Shown: one piece after another, positions 46,936-56,540 of the stretch
Numbering within the stretch: the first letter of the stretch is position 1
How the letters are laid out: every line of letters starts with the position of its first letter
Assembly (NCBI GenBank): GCA_017437065.1
Contig: JAFSBX010000132.1
Span: forward strand, 17,514-81,513
Direction of reading: 5' to 3'
DNA from: Lachnospiraceae bacterium
GTDB lineage: Bacteria; Bacillota; Clostridia; Lachnospirales; Lachnospiraceae
DNA: 64,000 bases
Made by a program: the position numbers and the translations under genes
Notes under the pieces: model-generated
The model's input: only the letters and a program-made list of their open reading frames with translations
Told to the model about the DNA's origin: nothing
The model's database searches: none

Positions 46936-48355
46936 AATCCACTCCGTAAATACCGAATAAAACTACTGCACAGAACAGGCACATATACACAAAATACCGT
47001 ACTGCCACGTTCTGTTTCTCTATTTTTTCAAACAAATCCACATTCTTATACTTAAAATAATCTGTTATCCACAAAATTGCAATTGCTAACAACAAAAACC
47101 AAAAATGATATTGATTTAATCCAAGCCCAAAGAGACTGCCATCTGTTAATACAGAGAAATTCTTAACCGTCAGCATACTCTTTAACATAGCAAATGCGTC
47201 CCGTATACTATCTGCACGGAAGAAAAGCCATGAAAAATCGACTAAAATAAATGTAACTATGGTTTTGCATACGTTTATACAGATATTTTTCGCTGTTTTT
47301 CCAACGATTTTTCCTCGCAGATCCTGCCACCACATTCCGACCACCTGATAAAATCCATTCAAGCCGCCCCAAATCACAAAATTCCAAGAAGCACCATGCC
47401 AAAGTCCACTGACTAAAAATACAATCATCGTGTTCAGCTGCTTTCTTAATTTTCCTTTTCGATTTCCACCAAGCGGTATGTACAGATAATCCCGAAACCA
47501 TCCGGATAAAGATATATGCCATCTGCGCCAGAATTCTGCCACACTCTTTGCAAAATAAGGTGCTTCGAAGTTTTCCATCAGACGGAAGCCCATAATCAGT
47601 GCCGCTCCTTTTGCAATGGTGGAATAGCCTGCAAAGTCACAATAAATCTGAACCGCAAATAACAGCGTAGCAATCACAATATAAATGCCACCATAAGAAA
47701 CATAATCCCCATAAACCACATTCACAAATATTGCGGCTCTGTCCGCTATCACCAGCTTTAAGAAATATCCCCAAAGCATAATCAGCAGACCTTTCCGCAT
47801 CCTGTCATAATCAAAGGTATGTTTTTCGCTTACCTGCTTTAACAGATTTTTGGAACGTTCAATCGGTCCTGCCACAAGCTGTGGAAAAAAGGACACAAAC
47901 AACGCATATTTCAAGAAATTTTTCTCCGCATAAATCTCTTTTCTATAAACATCAATAGTATATCCCAATGCCTGAAATGTATAAAAAGAGATTCCCACCG
48001 GAAGTAAAATGTCAAAGCCGGGGTCTATTGCCTGTATGTGGAATTTATTCAAAATCCAGTTCAGATTATCCATTGCAAAATCAAAATATTTATACGCAAA
48101 TAAGACGGTCAGATTTGCAATAACCGTCAACGTAAGAAATGTCTTTTTATTTTGAAAACGCTCTATTGCCAATCCGCCAAGGAAGGTAACTCCCGTGGAA
48201 AACAATAAAAGCAGCACATATTTCGGATTCCAGCACATATAAAAATAATAGCTTGCTGCAAGAAGCCACAAGTAGCGTATCTTCTGTGGAATCAGAAAAT
48301 ACGCAAGTACTACCGCCGGAAAAAATATAAGAAAATTAAACGAATTAAAAAGCAT
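46901..48355 (-). CDS. MBOAT-family membrane O-acyltransferase
   Basis: A 484-residue membrane protein of the AlgI/PatA/DltB group: many helices, PVGISFYTFQALGYTIDVYR, the RRWHISLSGWFRDYLYIPLGG block and the catalytic His in SGLWHGASWNFVIWG. Moves an acyl group, often acetyl, across the membrane. With the SGNH partner directly downstream it should O-acylate the surface glycan. No dltA or dltC is nearby, so D-alanylation is unlikely. Confidence 0.93.
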   Translation of the reverse strand: MLFNSFNFLIFFPAVVLAYFLIPQKIRYLWLLAASYYFYMCWNPKYVLLLLFSTGVTFLGGLAIERFQNKKTFLTLTVIANLTVLFAYKYFDFAMDNLNWILNKFHIQAIDPGFDILLPVGISFYTFQALGYTIDVYRKEIYAEKNFLKYALFVSFFPQLVAGPIERSKNLLKQVSEKHTFDYDRMRKGLLIMLWGYFLKLVIADRAAIFVNVVYGDYVSYGGIYIVIATLLFAVQIYCDFAGYSTIAKGAALIMGFRLMENFEAPYFAKSVAEFWRRWHISLSGWFRDYLYIPLGGNRKGKLRKQLNTMIVFLVSGLWHGASWNFVIWGGLNGFYQVVGMWWQDLRGKIVGKTAKNICINVCKTIVTFILVDFSWLFFRADSIRDAFAMLKSMLTVKNFSVLTDGSLFGLGLNQYHFWFLLLAIAILWITDYFKYKNVDLFEKIEKQNVAVRYFVYMCLFCAVVLFGIYGVDYEASQFIYFQF

Positions 48356-48358
48356 AAC

Positions 48359-49198
48359 TTATTTCCCCAAAAGTATACGCAAATATGGCGTCACACTGTG
48401 ATAAACCGCCGGAAGGAAACCGTAATTTTTCCTGATAAAATGATACCAGTCTTTTTTCGGTAGTCCCTTCGGGGATTCTTTTTTCTTTAAACGTTCTTTT
48501 CCGGAAAGAGAAGTATCACGCCATGAACCGGAAATATCATTATCATTACAAGTTCCTACATGCTCTTCTGAGTTATAGATCTTAAATCCAAGTTTTCTAA
48601 TGTGCATACCATAATCATAATCACTCATGCTGTGTCGGTAAACACTGTCCACATTTCCTGCTTTAAAAAATACATCCTTGGGAAGTAATACACAATTTCC
48701 GTTAAAAGTATCACATTCCTGATACTCTTTTGACGGCTCGATAAGACCGAACTTGGCAAAATGCTTTGACAACAGTTTCACGCCTCCATAGCTCGTCTTC
48801 CCACTGCTGTCTGCCGTCGCACCCACGATAACCACACTGCTTATTTCCTTTGAACAATCCCGCTGCCGCTCAATCAGCTTTTCTATCGCTCCCGCCGTGA
48901 ACGCCACATCATCATTGACCAGCATATAATACTCCGTCTTTTCGGTACTGTGCAAGGCATAATCCAGTGCTTTGCTCATTCCGCCATTCCAGAAAAGCTG
49001 TCCGTCTCCCGAAAGAATTGTTATAGCATACGGCAGTTTTTCCAAAGCTTCTTTTGTTCCGTCACTACTGTTATCATCCGTAATAATAAAGCGGAAAGAA
49101 ATGTTGGGATTTCCTTCCACTAAAGATTTTACACAAGGGACTGTATACTTTATTCTGTTGAAACAAGTTAACATAACTGTTACTGTTGTTTGCACCAT
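48359..49198 (-). CDS. Family 2 glycosyltransferase
   Basis: A 279-residue GT-A enzyme: VTVMLTCFNRIKYT at the start, ITDDNSSDGT for nucleotide binding, LVNDDVAF for metal and a MSDYDYGMHIRKLGF acceptor motif. It lies three bases upstream of the MBOAT gene. Its donor is unknown. A gap of 95 bases separates it from the acyltransferase gene upstream, with nothing recognisable in it. Confidence 0.85.
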   Translation of the reverse strand: MVQTTVTVMLTCFNRIKYTVPCVKSLVEGNPNISFRFIITDDNSSDGTKEALEKLPYAITILSGDGQLFWNGGMSKALDYALHSTEKTEYYMLVNDDVAFTAGAIEKLIERQRDCSKEISSVVIVGATADSSGKTSYGGVKLLSKHFAKFGLIEPSKEYQECDTFNGNCVLLPKDVFFKAGNVDSVYRHSMSDYDYGMHIRKLGFKIYNSEEHVGTCNDNDISGSWRDTSLSGKERLKKKESPKGLPKKDWYHFIRKNYGFLPAVYHSVTPYLRILLGK

Positions 49199-49293
49199 TT
49201 CCTTGTCCTTTCTACTACTTTTCCCTCTTTTGTATATACTATAACTTCGCTGTATCTTACTAAATCTAATCTTTTTATATCTTTCTTTTTTAT

Positions 49294-49857
49294 CTAAACA
49301 TTATTTGCAAGTTTTCGTATTGTTCTTGCAGGATTTCCTGCAAGAATGCTTCCTGCCTCAAATTTCCCGGAAACAACGGCACCGGCACCTACCACACAGC
49401 CATCGCCAAGTTCTGTACCTTTTAAAATCAGGGCATTGCATCCGATAAAACAGTTTTTTCCTATCTTTATTGGCTTTGTACCTATTTTTTCTTTTATATC
49501 CGCATTTCTGGCTTCTATTTCCAATGGATGAAAATCATTATCGAGAATCTTTGTGTTCCCACCAATGCAGGTATTGTCGCCAATTTCAATTTTCTGTCTC
49601 GCATAAATAGTGGCTCCGCTGATTCCTACATTGTTACCGATTCGGATTACCGCCTCCGATGTTCGCGTAACAATAATCGTTCTCTGGTAAAGTCCGACCA
49701 GATTGGAGAGAAACGAACTTTTCACTACTACGTTTTCTCCGAATTCCATAGTAGCACCTTTTTTATTAAAAATAACAGGTATGCCCTTTAACAAAAGCCC
49801 TTTTCTATATTGAATTTTCATAACCTTCATCAATATCTTATAAAAACCAGCGTTCAT
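49294..49857 (-). CDS. Hexapeptide-repeat acyltransferase
   Basis: A 187-residue left-handed beta-helix enzyme. The hexapeptide pattern runs through KIEIGDNTCIGGNTKI, DFHPLEI and KIGKNCFIGCNALILKG, ending GNPARTIRKL as in WcaF/NodL-type O-acetyltransferases. It likely acetylates a sugar of the second glycan in the cytoplasm. One of two acylation routes in this locus, besides the MBOAT pair. Confidence 0.9.
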   Translation of the reverse strand: MNAGFYKILMKVMKIQYRKGLLLKGIPVIFNKKGATMEFGENVVVKSSFLSNLVGLYQRTIIVTRTSEAVIRIGNNVGISGATIYARQKIEIGDNTCIGGNTKILDNDFHPLEIEARNADIKEKIGTKPIKIGKNCFIGCNALILKGTELGDGCVVGAGAVVSGKFEAGSILAGNPARTIRKLANNV

Positions 49858-49913
49858 GTTAACCTCATGCCTCTATTTGCTTTTACCTGCAATAACATTT
49901 GCTAAGTTGTTTT

Positions 49914-50867
49914 CTATTTAGGCAGTTCCTCTTTTTCCAGCCTTTTTCGCTCAAATTCTATCTGCTGTAACTGATATTCAAAATCCTGTCTGTTTTTCTG
50001 CACGATAGAAGATAAAATCATTCCGGAAAAGAAGGACTGTATTGCTGCAAGTGCCACAAATCCGCATACAAACAACGTCGGATATCTTGGAACAAGCCCG
50101 GTCTCCAAATATTCGCAGAGAATCGGAACAAAAAATCCTACGGCAATCAATAATAAAATCACTGCCAAAGAACCAAAAAATGCCAGCGGCTTGTAGTTTC
50201 TAAACAATCGCATAATCGTTTTCAACACTTTAAAACCGTCTGAATACGTGTTCAGCTTGGATTCACTTCCCTCCGGACGGTCTCTGTATTCGATAATAAC
50301 ATTTTCAATCTGCATATTCTTATCAATTGCATGAATGCTCATTTCCGTTTCAATTTCAAACCCTTTGGAAAGTACCGGAAAGCTCTTCACAAACTGATAG
50401 CTAAATGCCCGATACCCCGTCATAATGTCCTTGATATCACTTTTAAAAAGTACATTAATACTTTTTCTTACGAGAGAATTTCCGAAGTTATGGAATGGTC
50501 TTTTGTTCTCCGTAAAGTAAGTAGAAGAAAGCCTGTCCCCTACTACCATATCTGCACCGTGATTCAACACCTTGTCCACAAGTGCATTCGCACACTCTGC
50601 CGGATAAGTATCGTCTCCATCTACCATCAGATAGCATTCTGCATCAATCTCACGAAACATGGAACGTATTACATTTCCTTTTCCCTGCTGATATTCATAT
50701 CTGACTATCGCTCCGGCCTGTTTCGCAATTTCATCTGTTCCATCCGTAGAATTGTTGTCATATACATAAATAACTGCCTCAGGCAGTGCCTTTTTGTAAT
50801 CAGACACTACCTTGGCGATTGTCTTACTTTCATTATAACAAGGTATTAATACTGCTATTTTATTCAT
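49914..50867 (-). CDS. Membrane-bound family 2 glycosyltransferase (DPM1-like)
   Basis: A 317-residue GT2 starting NKIAVLIPCYNE with VDGDDTYP for metal, MTGYRAFSYQFVKSFP and two C-terminal membrane helices (about 230-250 and 265-290). Such enzymes load polyprenyl phosphate with a hexose. The start at 50867 puts the catalytic fold at residue 3; an ATG 15 bases earlier is equally possible and neither has a strong ribosome site. It follows the defence-like cassette by about 30 bases. With manC in the same run, mannose is a possible donor. Confidence 0.87.
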   Translation of the reverse strand: MNKIAVLIPCYNESKTIAKVVSDYKKALPEAVIYVYDNNSTDGTDEIAKQAGAIVRYEYQQGKGNVIRSMFREIDAECYLMVDGDDTYPAECANALVDKVLNHGADMVVGDRLSSTYFTENKRPFHNFGNSLVRKSINVLFKSDIKDIMTGYRAFSYQFVKSFPVLSKGFEIETEMSIHAIDKNMQIENVIIEYRDRPEGSESKLNTYSDGFKVLKTIMRLFRNYKPLAFFGSLAVILLLIAVGFFVPILCEYLETGLVPRYPTLFVCGFVALAAIQSFFSGMILSSIVQKNRQDFEYQLQQIEFERKRLEKEELPK

Positions 50868-50900
50868 AAAATTTTTGTCCATAAATTATACAAATAGAAA

Positions 50901-52199
50901 TTAAGCTAAATTCCTTTCCTTTCTCTCGTATTTATCTACAAAAGATGTTTTAAACTCTTCCATATCCAACGTTCTTACTTCTTTGAATAAATAATTTTCA
51001 AACTGATGTAAAAACAGACATCTTTGTGGTATTCGAGATTTTCTCATTAATGCATTTTTAAACTCTTGTAAGTAAGTTTTCGTATCCTGTTTTTCATATT
51101 CTTTCAACAGATAGTAGAAATCTCCCTGCTGTATTTTCTCCTGAAGATACTCCAACTTCTGTTCCTGTTGTTTCATTGCAAAATCATTATCTCGTTTTTC
51201 CAAAAAAACTATAAAATCATTATATGCGCCTTCTTGCAACTTCTTTAAGTCTTTTACTTTATTTACAAAATCATTGAAAAGTTTTATTTTCTGCTTACTC
51301 ATTCCACAGTTCATAAGCATATATTGAAAGATATCTTCTGCTCTTTGTGAATTAATATCCTTTACCATATTTATATATTTCCCTTTTATATTTTTTTGTA
51401 TGGGAAAAACTTTTTCTTTCAACTCATCATGACAATCTAAAAAATCAAATAATGCTTTATATTCATCATGAAATTTAGGCAAAAATTCACACTGTTCCCT
51501 AAGGAAACCAAACTTCCGCTCTTCTATTCTTTTCTCTATACAATTATATGCACTTGAAAACTCACGCCAAAACCACGGAGTACTTACTAATATATTTTCT
51601 AAATCTTCATATTTTCCCGCCAAAAGTTCAGCTCTATATCCAACTTTATCTCTATCGTTTTCTTTATATTCTTCTCTATTATAAACCAATATATAACGAA
51701 AGTGTTCTCTAATAAAATTTATTTCACTTTTGAACCCTAGTTTTTTTAGCTTTTGTTCAAAATTAAAGTTATCATTTTTTTCTTGAAGAAGATAGCCTTT
51801 ACCATTTTCAATTTGAAGTTTACCATTGTTTATGCTCTTCAAGTCTAACATAATAATTATACTATCGTAAATTTTTTTATATATTTCATCTGTCAAAGAA
51901 TTGTCTATTGCTCCCGCTTTAAACTCAATAAAATACCATTCACAATTCCCTTCACTACCTATAATGTATAAAGCATCATTGGACTTTGGCGCTCTATATA
52001 TGTTCTTCAAGGCAGTGTTTGTATATATCTCCTTTATTTTATCGAAGTTTATTGCCAATATACTACTTTCTGTAGGATATTTATACTTTTCATCGGAAGC
52101 AGCATCATTTTCAGATATATTCTTTAACGTATCGATAAAATAGTTTTTCTGTTCTTCTGACAGTCCTTCCGAAAGTATGTTTACTACCTCTCTATTCAT
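50901..52199 (-). CDS. Candidate PD-(D/E)xK protein, partner of the ATPase
   Basis: I do not recognise a named family. The 432-residue protein is helical and Lys/Glu rich. Near the N-terminus lies a possible nuclease core: D75 in SNDALYI, then E92-x-K94 in EWYFIEFKAG, which fits PD-(D/E)xK spacing. The C-terminal half (about 280-400) is coiled-coil-like. The ATG at 52199 has GGGGGA four bases upstream; a TTG start four codons earlier overlaps that site and is unlikely. It is 16 bases after the ATPase stop, so they are one unit. AT content is higher than in the flanking glycan genes. Confidence 0.7.
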   Translation of the reverse strand: MNREVVNILSEGLSEEQKNYFIDTLKNISENDAASDEKYKYPTESSILAINFDKIKEIYTNTALKNIYRAPKSNDALYIIGSEGNCEWYFIEFKAGAIDNSLTDEIYKKIYDSIIIMLDLKSINNGKLQIENGKGYLLQEKNDNFNFEQKLKKLGFKSEINFIREHFRYILVYNREEYKENDRDKVGYRAELLAGKYEDLENILVSTPWFWREFSSAYNCIEKRIEERKFGFLREQCEFLPKFHDEYKALFDFLDCHDELKEKVFPIQKNIKGKYINMVKDINSQRAEDIFQYMLMNCGMSKQKIKLFNDFVNKVKDLKKLQEGAYNDFIVFLEKRDNDFAMKQQEQKLEYLQEKIQQGDFYYLLKEYEKQDTKTYLQEFKNALMRKSRIPQRCLFLHQFENYLFKEVRTLDMEEFKTSFVDKYERKERNLA

Positions 52200-52215
52200 T
52201 AGTTCCCCCAAAATA

Positions 52216-53598
52216 TCACTCTGAAATTCTTAAAAATGGCATTGTCAGCTTTTTAAAGATAACATCTATATCATTATCCATATTATTAATGACAGCTTTT
52301 CCATCATAATTTTCTGCCAAATAATAGTGGCACACTTCCTCTCTGTCGTATTGCTCCAAATAATAGCTGACAGCCTGTAAAAAATACGGACTATGCGTGG
52401 AAATAACTACTGTTAAATCAAATGCTCTTTGTAATATCACGATAATTTCAGCATAAAAAAGTTGCCATTCCGGATGAAGATTAATCTCCGGCTCATCAAG
52501 TACAATAACAGATTTATCCTCTATAAGTCCACTAGCCACTGTTCTCTCAAGTAATCCCAGTGCTTTTAATCCTGTAGACATATTTTTTACATTAATATTA
52601 CCTTGAATATTTTCCTCTTTATATTTTAAGTTATTATTTTCATAAATAAACTTACCACCCATTGTCTTACGAATCATCTCTAAGACTTTTTGTGCTTTGT
52701 TTTGGTTCAGCATCACCTGAATATCACTTTGTTCTGCTTCTTCTACATTCTCCTTTAATAATTCATTATAACGTACGTTTTCAGTCTGTACAATTCCCGG
52801 CATAAGAATACTTTTCAAAAGTTTCTGTTCTTCTACAACTTTATTTTGAGAATTTCCATACAAGCCAAACGGTCTGTCCATCCTCTCAATTCCTCTTGGA
52901 TTATCAAAATAGAACGCTTCCTTTTCTACAATAAATTCACGTTGAAAAGCATTACAAATATCATCATATCCTTTTTCAAAATAAACTTTATTATGTTTAC
53001 CTTTTACTTCAATTTCTGCTTCTGCAACATTCTCTCCATTATTAAGATTTATAATCTGCTCATCAAAATTTTTTCTAAATACACTGGTAATTTTTAGTTT
53101 TGCAATTGTTTCATTTGAAATCTTCAAGCATTCTTCAATACCATTAATTGCACTATTTATGTGTTCTCTTAATTCATCATTCTTAATGCTTTGCTCATCT
53201 ACATCTTCAAAACTTGCCAAACCACTTTTCTCAACAAACTCAATTACCAGCTGATAAATTTCTTCTCTGTTTCTGTCCTTCAAAAGCGTTTTCACACTTT
53301 TTTTTAATAAATGCACGGGAATATGTTTTCTTCCAAAGTTCTCATTTTTTTCTACATATCCTTGCTGTTCAAAAAATAAACTCACCTTTCTATATAGAGT
53401 CACAAGCTCTTTTTCAATTAAATCTGCACGCTGATATTCTACATACTCATCTAAATCATGAAATGAATTAAACATCGCAGATAAAACTTTTCCAACGGTG
53501 CTTTTGCCGGTGTTATTTTCACCGGCAATTACAGTAATTCCGTCCAGCTTTATATCTGCTGATTCAATTTTACCAATATTTCTTATTTTAAGAAACAT
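52216..53598 (-). CDS. AAA ATPase, SMC/OLD-like
   Basis: A 460-residue ATPase: GENNTGKST Walker A at 26-34, an ABC-type signature in NMSTGLKALGLL, Walker B VIVLDEPEINLHPEW and the H-loop ISTHSPYFL. The middle (about 60-310) is a helical insert, short coiled coil included. There is no TOPRIM nuclease domain at the C-terminus, unlike true OLD proteins, so a separate effector is expected; the following gene is the candidate. This architecture recurs in two-gene phage-defence systems. Confidence 0.85.
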   Translation of the reverse strand: MFLKIRNIGKIESADIKLDGITVIAGENNTGKSTVGKVLSAMFNSFHDLDEYVEYQRADLIEKELVTLYRKVSLFFEQQGYVEKNENFGRKHIPVHLLKKSVKTLLKDRNREEIYQLVIEFVEKSGLASFEDVDEQSIKNDELREHINSAINGIEECLKISNETIAKLKITSVFRKNFDEQIINLNNGENVAEAEIEVKGKHNKVYFEKGYDDICNAFQREFIVEKEAFYFDNPRGIERMDRPFGLYGNSQNKVVEEQKLLKSILMPGIVQTENVRYNELLKENVEEAEQSDIQVMLNQNKAQKVLEMIRKTMGGKFIYENNNLKYKEENIQGNINVKNMSTGLKALGLLERTVASGLIEDKSVIVLDEPEINLHPEWQLFYAEIIVILQRAFDLTVVISTHSPYFLQAVSYYLEQYDREEVCHYYLAENYDGKAVINNMDNDIDVIFKKLTMPFLRISE

Positions 53599-53622
53599 AT
53601 TTTCTCCTTACTTCCATTCCCT

Positions 53623-54762
53623 TTACTGCGTCATTTTGCTTTCGTAATAAAGAAGCAGTTCTGCCGCAATGTGTTCCCCAAGTACTCTGTAACCGGCATC
53701 ATTCGGATGAATACCATCAGGAATCAAGTTCGCAGTAGTAACTGCATCCTGTGTACTCATTAATCCGCTATTATGAACATCTATCATATGATAGCCATGT
53801 CTGTCTGCCAATGTTCTTTGTACCTGTAAGTAATCGTTAAAAGTCGGTGTTCCTTGAAAATCTGTATACGTCGAAGCATCTGTTGACAACAACTGGTATA
53901 GTGTCACAAAGAAATATTCTTTATCCGGATAATTACGCTCCACTGCATTTACAAAGGATTGTAATGCACCACAATATCCGGCTGTACTTCCATTATCCAA
54001 TGCCCCAAATCTTTTTGCTTCATCATAATATAGATAATCATTTACACCAATCAAAATTACAACAATGTCCGAATCAATATTAATCAAATTATCAATATTA
54101 GAATCCATGGAAAGCTCTTCATCACCGTAATCATTCACGGTTCTTCCTGCTTTTCCGTGATTTAATACATTTTTAAAATCTATTGCAGCATCTACATAAT
54201 TAACATAACTAATCTTATTACCTTCTGCATCCAGATTTCCGCCTACACCTTCCGTGATACTGTCACCAATAAATACAATCTCCATGTCCTCAAATGAATA
54301 ATATGCATTTTCTAAAATTTTCTTATCTAATTCATTGATTTTCATGGTTTTCTCATAAGATGCCGGCCATGTATACACTTCATTACGCTCGTTTATATAG
54401 GCTTCCTGAAGTGCTTTTCTGACTGCGATTTCCTCTTCTGTCAGCGCTTTGATTCCGCTCCCTTGTGTTTCCTGCTCCGGTACCGCCTGTGTTTCCGGCT
54501 GCGTTTCCTGTGGAACAGTTTCCACTGTAGTTTCTATTTCTGCAGCTACTGTTTCCTGTGTAGATTCCTGTACTTCTTCCGTAGTCGGAGCTGTTGTCTC
54601 CAATGCCACATCATTCTGAGCTAATGCTGCTTTATACTTTTTGTACTCTTGAAACTCCTCATAATCGGCACGGTACTCCTGATAATCTCTAAGCGCACCG
54701 CATCCGCACAACATAGCAGCAACAAGTACTGCTGCCGTTCCACACATAAATTTTTTCTTCAT
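53623..54762 (-). CDS. SGNH/GDSL-hydrolase lipoprotein
   Basis: 379 residues: a lipoprotein signal (AMLCGC, lipidated Cys about residue 21), a Thr/Glu-rich stalk (about 50-105) and a GDSL-type esterase domain with IGDSITEGVG, IGVNDYL and DGIHPNDAG, all four blocks intact. It should act on the outer membrane face, perhaps removing acyl groups that the MBOAT and hexapeptide enzymes add. It lies between manC and the ATPase cassette. Confidence 0.92.
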   Translation of the reverse strand: MKKKFMCGTAAVLVAAMLCGCGALRDYQEYRADYEEFQEYKKYKAALAQNDVALETTAPTTEEVQESTQETVAAEIETTVETVPQETQPETQAVPEQETQGSGIKALTEEEIAVRKALQEAYINERNEVYTWPASYEKTMKINELDKKILENAYYSFEDMEIVFIGDSITEGVGGNLDAEGNKISYVNYVDAAIDFKNVLNHGKAGRTVNDYGDEELSMDSNIDNLINIDSDIVVILIGVNDYLYYDEAKRFGALDNGSTAGYCGALQSFVNAVERNYPDKEYFFVTLYQLLSTDASTYTDFQGTPTFNDYLQVQRTLADRHGYHMIDVHNSGLMSTQDAVTTANLIPDGIHPNDAGYRVLGEHIAAELLLYYESKMTQ

Positions 54763-54870
54763 AATACTTTGCCTCCTAATGCCAGAAAGAAACTATTCAT
54801 ATTCCTTTCGACATTTCAGTGAAGGGATATACCCTTGTTTCCAGTTACAATCCCTTCCCTCATAGGCAAC

Positions 54871-56202
54871 TTATTCCGGCCAGTCAAATTTTTCAATATC
54901 TTCTTCTACAAGCTCGGTTCCCATTTGAACTTCTACCAGGTGCATATCCGTAATGGCTTTTAAACCATGCTTATCGCCTGCCCGGAAATGGAATACGTCT
55001 CCACTTCTTGCAATAGTCGTTGTTCCGTCCATCACAAGGAAACCTTTTCCATCTACAATTGCCCACACTTCATCACGATAATGATGGCAGACATAATCCA
55101 AATATCTGCCCGCCTTTATCGAAATTTGTTTCGTCAGGGATTTTCTTTCATCCGGATACTGGCTGTAATCAAATACACGATAATCTCCCCATATGCTTTC
55201 CTCGTACATAGGGCGATTATCCAAATCCTCTACATAAGGCTTAATATAAGAGCTCTTTGCCTTGTCAGAAACCAAAATTCCATCCGGGCTTGCCGCAATG
55301 ACCAGATTTTCTGTACCGATTGCTACCACCGGAATGGATAGTTCATTTATGACATGGGTATTTACACAGCCTTCGCCGGTAATTACATCACCAATACTTG
55401 TTTCGTCCATAACTTCAGTTAAGGTATTCCATGTTCCGATATCCTTCCACTGTCCGTCATAGGTTACTACACCAAGTGAATTGGCTTTTTCCACGACCTC
55501 ATAATCAAAGCTGTCTTTTTTCAGCTTTGTATAACCTCTTAATACTGTTTCAAAATCAATGGCATCCACATACTGTTTTGTAATGTTCTGCAAATAACTT
55601 AATTTAAATGCAAACACACCGGCGTTCCAAAGAGCGCCCTTTTCAATCAACTCCTGTGCCACTTCCTTCACCGGTTTTTCTTTGAAACCGATTACTTTTC
55701 TATCTGCTGCTTCACCTTCACACAAAATATATCCGTACTTTTCTGACGGATAAGACGGCTCAATTCCCATCAGTACCATATCAGCTTTTCCCGCCTGTAC
55801 TGCTTCGTCCATCTTTTTGAAGGTTTGGAAATATTCTATATCTACATACGGATCTACCGGAAGTACAATTACTGTATCATCCGGACTTACCTGTTTTTCT
55901 GAAGTTAAATAAGAAGCCGCCAGCACAATTGCCGGAAACGTATTTCTACGTTCAGGCTCCACCACAATATCTACCTTTTTATGGAGCTGATTTTTAATGG
56001 AATCTCTCTGCGATGCACTGGTTGCTACTACAATATTGGCATCAATTCCTGCTCCACATATCTGTCTATAAACACGCTGCACCATAGATTCGTGCTGCTC
56101 TTTTTCATCGGTCAATAACTGTAAAAATTGTTTGGAACGTACTTCATTTGAAAGAGGCCAAAGTCTCTTTCCGGAGCCTCCCGACAACAATATAATATTC
56201 AT
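54871..56202 (-). CDS. manC: Mannose-1-phosphate guanylyltransferase / mannose-6-phosphate isomerase
   Basis: Makes GDP-mannose; bifunctional type of 443 residues. The nucleotidyltransferase domain has LLSGGSGKRLWPLS, VLPVDPYVD, FKEKP and WNAGVFAF; the C-terminal cupin (about 335-430) has the isomerase signature region (GRYLDYVCHHYRDEVWAIVDG). It is the first gene of the long minus run of the second glycan locus, with a 338-base upstream region. Suggests a mannose-containing glycan or mannosyl-lipid donor. Confidence 0.94.
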   Translation of the reverse strand: MNIILLSGGSGKRLWPLSNEVRSKQFLQLLTDEKEQHESMVQRVYRQICGAGIDANIVVATSASQRDSIKNQLHKKVDIVVEPERRNTFPAIVLAASYLTSEKQVSPDDTVIVLPVDPYVDIEYFQTFKKMDEAVQAGKADMVLMGIEPSYPSEKYGYILCEGEAADRKVIGFKEKPVKEVAQELIEKGALWNAGVFAFKLSYLQNITKQYVDAIDFETVLRGYTKLKKDSFDYEVVEKANSLGVVTYDGQWKDIGTWNTLTEVMDETSIGDVITGEGCVNTHVINELSIPVVAIGTENLVIAASPDGILVSDKAKSSYIKPYVEDLDNRPMYEESIWGDYRVFDYSQYPDERKSLTKQISIKAGRYLDYVCHHYRDEVWAIVDGKGFLVMDGTTTIARSGDVFHFRAGDKHGLKAITDMHLVEVQMGTELVEEDIEKFDWPE

Positions 56203-56540
56203 CTCTAAGTAACCTCACTGTTTCCTAATTTAATATCTGCAACTGTAATCTATGCATCTTACAATGTTCTCCCAAATTGCAGATTGGCATACTATACCAC
56301 TTTTATACAACTATTGACTATCATACCATCAATTTTTCTTTCTGTAAATTCATTTTGCCACATATACCATCAGCAAAATAAACAAAAAAACCTAAAAATC
56401 TCCTTTTTCTTGACATCCTAATTTATGCCCTATATATTATAATAGACTAAAAGTTTACTAATAAGGTTTATGATTTTTTTAATTTTTTATTAAAATTTCA
56501 ATTCCTACCCCCTGAATACTCATGAAAAGGAATCAAAACA
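56203..56540. promoter_or_regulatory. Divergent intergenic region with a plus-strand promoter
   Basis: Very AT-rich region between manC (minus) and a GT2 gene (plus). On plus, TTGACA (56410-56415) and TATATT (56433-56438) are 17 bases apart, about 100 bases before the GT2 start. No minus promoter stands out. No hairpin or riboswitch is apparent. Confidence 0.6.

Noticed and set aside
45490-48355. dlt-type D-alanylation operon
   Set aside because: The MBOAT and SGNH proteins resemble DltB/DltD, but no DltA or DltC is present, so generic O-acylation fits better.
50901-53598. PARIS, Gabija or Septu defence system
   Set aside because: The partner shows no recognisable DUF4435, UvrD-like helicase or HNH motifs, and the ATPase has no TOPRIM domain.
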